The notes under the pieces were generated by a model. It ran no database searches. It had not been told where the DNA came from and saw only the letters and a program-made list of their open reading frames with translations. A program made the translations under genes and the position numbers. Positions 13,258 to 14,842 of a stretch of DNA of 14,842 nt are shown here, piece after piece. How positions within the stretch are numbered: position 1 is the first letter of the stretch; each line of letters opens with the position of its first letter. The DNA lies in NCBI GenBank assembly GCA_029824495.1, contig JALGXY010000337.1, positions 1 through 14,842 on the forward strand. The letters are read 5' to 3'. Source of the stretch: Fimbriimonadia bacterium. Lineage in GTDB: Bacteria > Armatimonadota > Fimbriimonadia > Fimbriimonadales > Fimbriimonadaceae.

Positions 13258-14130
13258 GTGATCAAATTCGGCCGAACCACGAGACGAGAGTTCCTCGCCG
13301 GAACAGCAGCGGCGGCAGCCTCAGCGGCAATTCCTCAGCGTTTTATGTGGCGAAGATCCAAGGACCAGAAAAAACCTGTCACTCCTCAAATCGCGATTCA
13401 GCTCTACTCCCTGCGCACTCTGACAGGCAAGGACGCACTCGGCACGCTCTCCAAACTTTCCGATCTCGGTTATCGCAACGTCGAATTGGCAGGCACCTAC
13501 GGAATCGCTGACGCCGAATTCGCTCTCGAAATGAGATCTCGGAACCTGAACGTCTGTTCCGCACACATCTCTTGGGGACAGGTCAACAACAATTTCGACG
13601 CCATTCGGGCACAGGCCGAAGCGATCGGATTTGAATACGTTGTCGTGCCGTCCATGCCGATCCCAAAAACAAAAGCTGCCTGGGTTGAACGCGCAGGCGA
13701 GTTCAACAAGCTTGGCGAGAAGTTTAGTGGAGCAGGATTAAAGCTTGGATTCCACAATCATGCCGGAGAGCTGGTTAAGGTCGAAGGCGAGCACGGCCTA
13801 AACATCTTTTTTGATCACACAGAACCGGAACTTGTCGTCGCAGAACCAGATCTTGCTTGGATTCTGGCCGGAGGCGCAGATCCCGTCGCTTGGCTGAAGC
13901 GGTACAAAGGCCGTACTCCAGTCTCCCACTACAAAGACCTGAAGGATTCCAAAGTACACGCTTCTTACGGTCCGGGGCAGGGTGTAATCGACTGGGATGG
14001 AGTCATCGACGCCTCTGTAGAAGGTGGGATGAAATACGCCATCGTAGAATTTGAAAAGCACGATATGCCGCCTTTGGAAGAGGCTGACCTCAGCCGCAAG
14101 TTCCTAGTGGAAAAGGGGCTGCGGGGCTAA
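13258..14130 (+). CDS. Sugar phosphate isomerase/epimerase-like TIM-barrel protein with Tat signal
   Basis: The 290-residue product belongs to the xylose isomerase-like TIM-barrel superfamily (AP endonuclease 2 type). The N-terminus carries a twin-arginine signal, TTRREFL at 7-13, followed by an alanine-rich core to about residue 26, so export of a folded protein is expected. The mature domain starts at QIAIQLYSLR. Likely metal and substrate residues lie in VELAG, LGFHNHAGEL, VVAEPDLAWI, PVSHYKDLKD and IVEFEKHD. The GTG at 13258 is the start that gives the full Tat leader, and it coincides with the predicted transcription start. Members act as sugar or inositol isomerases, epimerases or dehydratases; the substrate is unknown. 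A paralogue follows immediately. Confidence 0.88.
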   Translation: MIKFGRTTRREFLAGTAAAAASAAIPQRFMWRRSKDQKKPVTPQIAIQLYSLRTLTGKDALGTLSKLSDLGYRNVELAGTYGIADAEFALEMRSRNLNVCSAHISWGQVNNNFDAIRAQAEAIGFEYVVVPSMPIPKTKAAWVERAGEFNKLGEKFSGAGLKLGFHNHAGELVKVEGEHGLNIFFDHTEPELVVAEPDLAWILAGGADPVAWLKRYKGRTPVSHYKDLKDSKVHASYGPGQGVIDWDGVIDASVEGGMKYAIVEFEKHDMPPLEEADLSRKFLVEKGLRG

Positions 14131-14842
14131 ATGAAGGTCGGAGTTCAGCTCTATACAATTCGCCGCACGATGGAGGAGGATCTATGGGGAGCGTTGGAGA
14201 AGGTCGCCAAGATCGGCTATCGGCACGTGGAGTTGGCGGGGCTCCACGACCGGCCCGCAGAGGAGTGGGCGTCGAATCTGGACCGCCTCGGTCTTACAGT
14301 TCTGGGCGCTCACGTCAGCATCGAGCAGGTCGAAGATGGGCTCGACGAACTAAAAGAAAACGCGCAGACGCTCAAGTTCAACAGGGTCATCGTCCCGTGG
14401 ATGCCAGAAGAGACGACAAAGGCTGGCTGGATTGAACTCGGCAGACGCCTCGACGCTGCTGGCGCAAAATGTGCCGAAGCTGAACTCGACTTCTACTATC
14501 ACAATCACGCCCATGAGCTGAACGACCTGAATGGCACAACAGGGCTCGAGCTGATCTTCAAGAACTCCAGTGCTGCAAACGTCCAGGCTGAACTGGATCT
14601 TTACTGGCTTGAAAAAGCCGGTCACAACGCCTCTGAGTGGATCCAAAAAATGGCTGGCCGCACGCCTTTGACCCACTTCAAAGACATGGAAAACACGGCG
14701 GAGCAGTCTGATACTGAAGTCGGCGATGGGGTTATGGACTGGGACGACATCATCGACTCATGCCGGACCTGCGGCGTCGAATACGCTGTGGTCGAGCATG
14801 ATGACCCAGTCATCGACCCGATAGAATCTATCAGACGCAGCT
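14131..14842 (+). CDS. Cytoplasmic sugar phosphate isomerase/epimerase-like protein (3' partial)
   Basis: The ATG follows the stop of the preceding gene without any gap, and the frame is open for 237 codons to the right edge. It starts directly in the barrel (MKVGVQLYTIRRTMEEDLW) with no signal peptide, so it is probably cytoplasmic. The residues line up with the upstream gene: VELAG in both, YHNHAHEL for FHNHAGEL, THFKDMEN for SHYKDLKD, GDGVMDWDDIIDS for GQGVIDWDGVIDA, and VVEHDD for IVEFEKHD. It ends with IESIRRS, usually within about 10-15 residues of the C-terminus, so little is missing. With no room for its own ribosome-binding site apart from GGGG in the upstream gene, translation is likely coupled. 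Confidence 0.88.
   Translation, partial: MKVGVQLYTIRRTMEEDLWGALEKVAKIGYRHVELAGLHDRPAEEWASNLDRLGLTVLGAHVSIEQVEDGLDELKENAQTLKFNRVIVPWMPEETTKAGWIELGRRLDAAGAKCAEAELDFYYHNHAHELNDLNGTTGLELIFKNSSAANVQAELDLYWLEKAGHNASEWIQKMAGRTPLTHFKDMENTAEQSDTEVGDGVMDWDDIIDSCRTCGVEYAVVEHDDPVIDPIESIRRS

Noticed and set aside
1..14842. tRNA, rRNA, CRISPR arrays, insertion sequences or phage genes
   Set aside because: I searched by eye and saw no cloverleaf, repeat-spacer pattern, transposase or integrase.

Overview
The window looks like bacterial chromosome of moderately high GC, with closely packed genes and many start/stop overlaps. The two pseudopilin genes have the long identical-type N-terminus (FTLIELLVVIAIIAILAAI, then LFPVFASAKE) that I associate with Armatimonadota, especially Fimbriimonas-like bacteria. 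Together with the Tat-exported sugar isomerase and the QKP-type Gfo/Idh/MocA enzyme, this points to Armatimonadota. That assignment is inference; there is no rRNA or other marker in the window.

Left part (1-9986): a lactonase-type amidohydrolase enters from the left edge on the plus strand. It meets, stop codon on stop codon, a long minus-strand gene train. In transcription order the train is isocitrate dehydrogenase, class V aminotransferase, CNNM/DUF21-CBS membrane protein, 2-oxoacid dehydrogenase E1 alpha, E1 beta, SDR dehydrogenase, VOC/glyoxalase protein, solute-binding-like protein without a signal peptide, and Gfo/Idh/MocA oxidoreductase. Most neighbours overlap by 1 or 4 bases, so translational coupling is likely. 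The six genes from E1 alpha to the Gfo enzyme, with the convergent lactonase, look like a sugar or sugar-acid oxidation module, but the substrate cannot be read from the sequence.

Middle part (9987-11323): a short divergent spacer leads to a plus-strand seven-helix membrane protein of unknown function. This converges, again with overlapping stop codons, on an NADPH-dependent FMN reductase gene that appears broken. Both minus-strand partners of these convergent pairs (Gfo enzyme and FMN reductase) lack about 20 codons and change frame at the gap.

Right part (11324-14842): two minus-strand pseudopilin genes are separated by a complete-looking TPP (thiamine pyrophosphate) riboswitch with a strong terminator hairpin. 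The riboswitch sits directly in front of the second pseudopilin gene, with no thiamine gene in sight. This is the most unusual arrangement in the window. Divergent from the first pseudopilin gene, and probably leaderless, is a Tat-exported sugar phosphate isomerase/epimerase-like protein. It is followed with no gap by a cytoplasmic paralogue that runs off the right edge.
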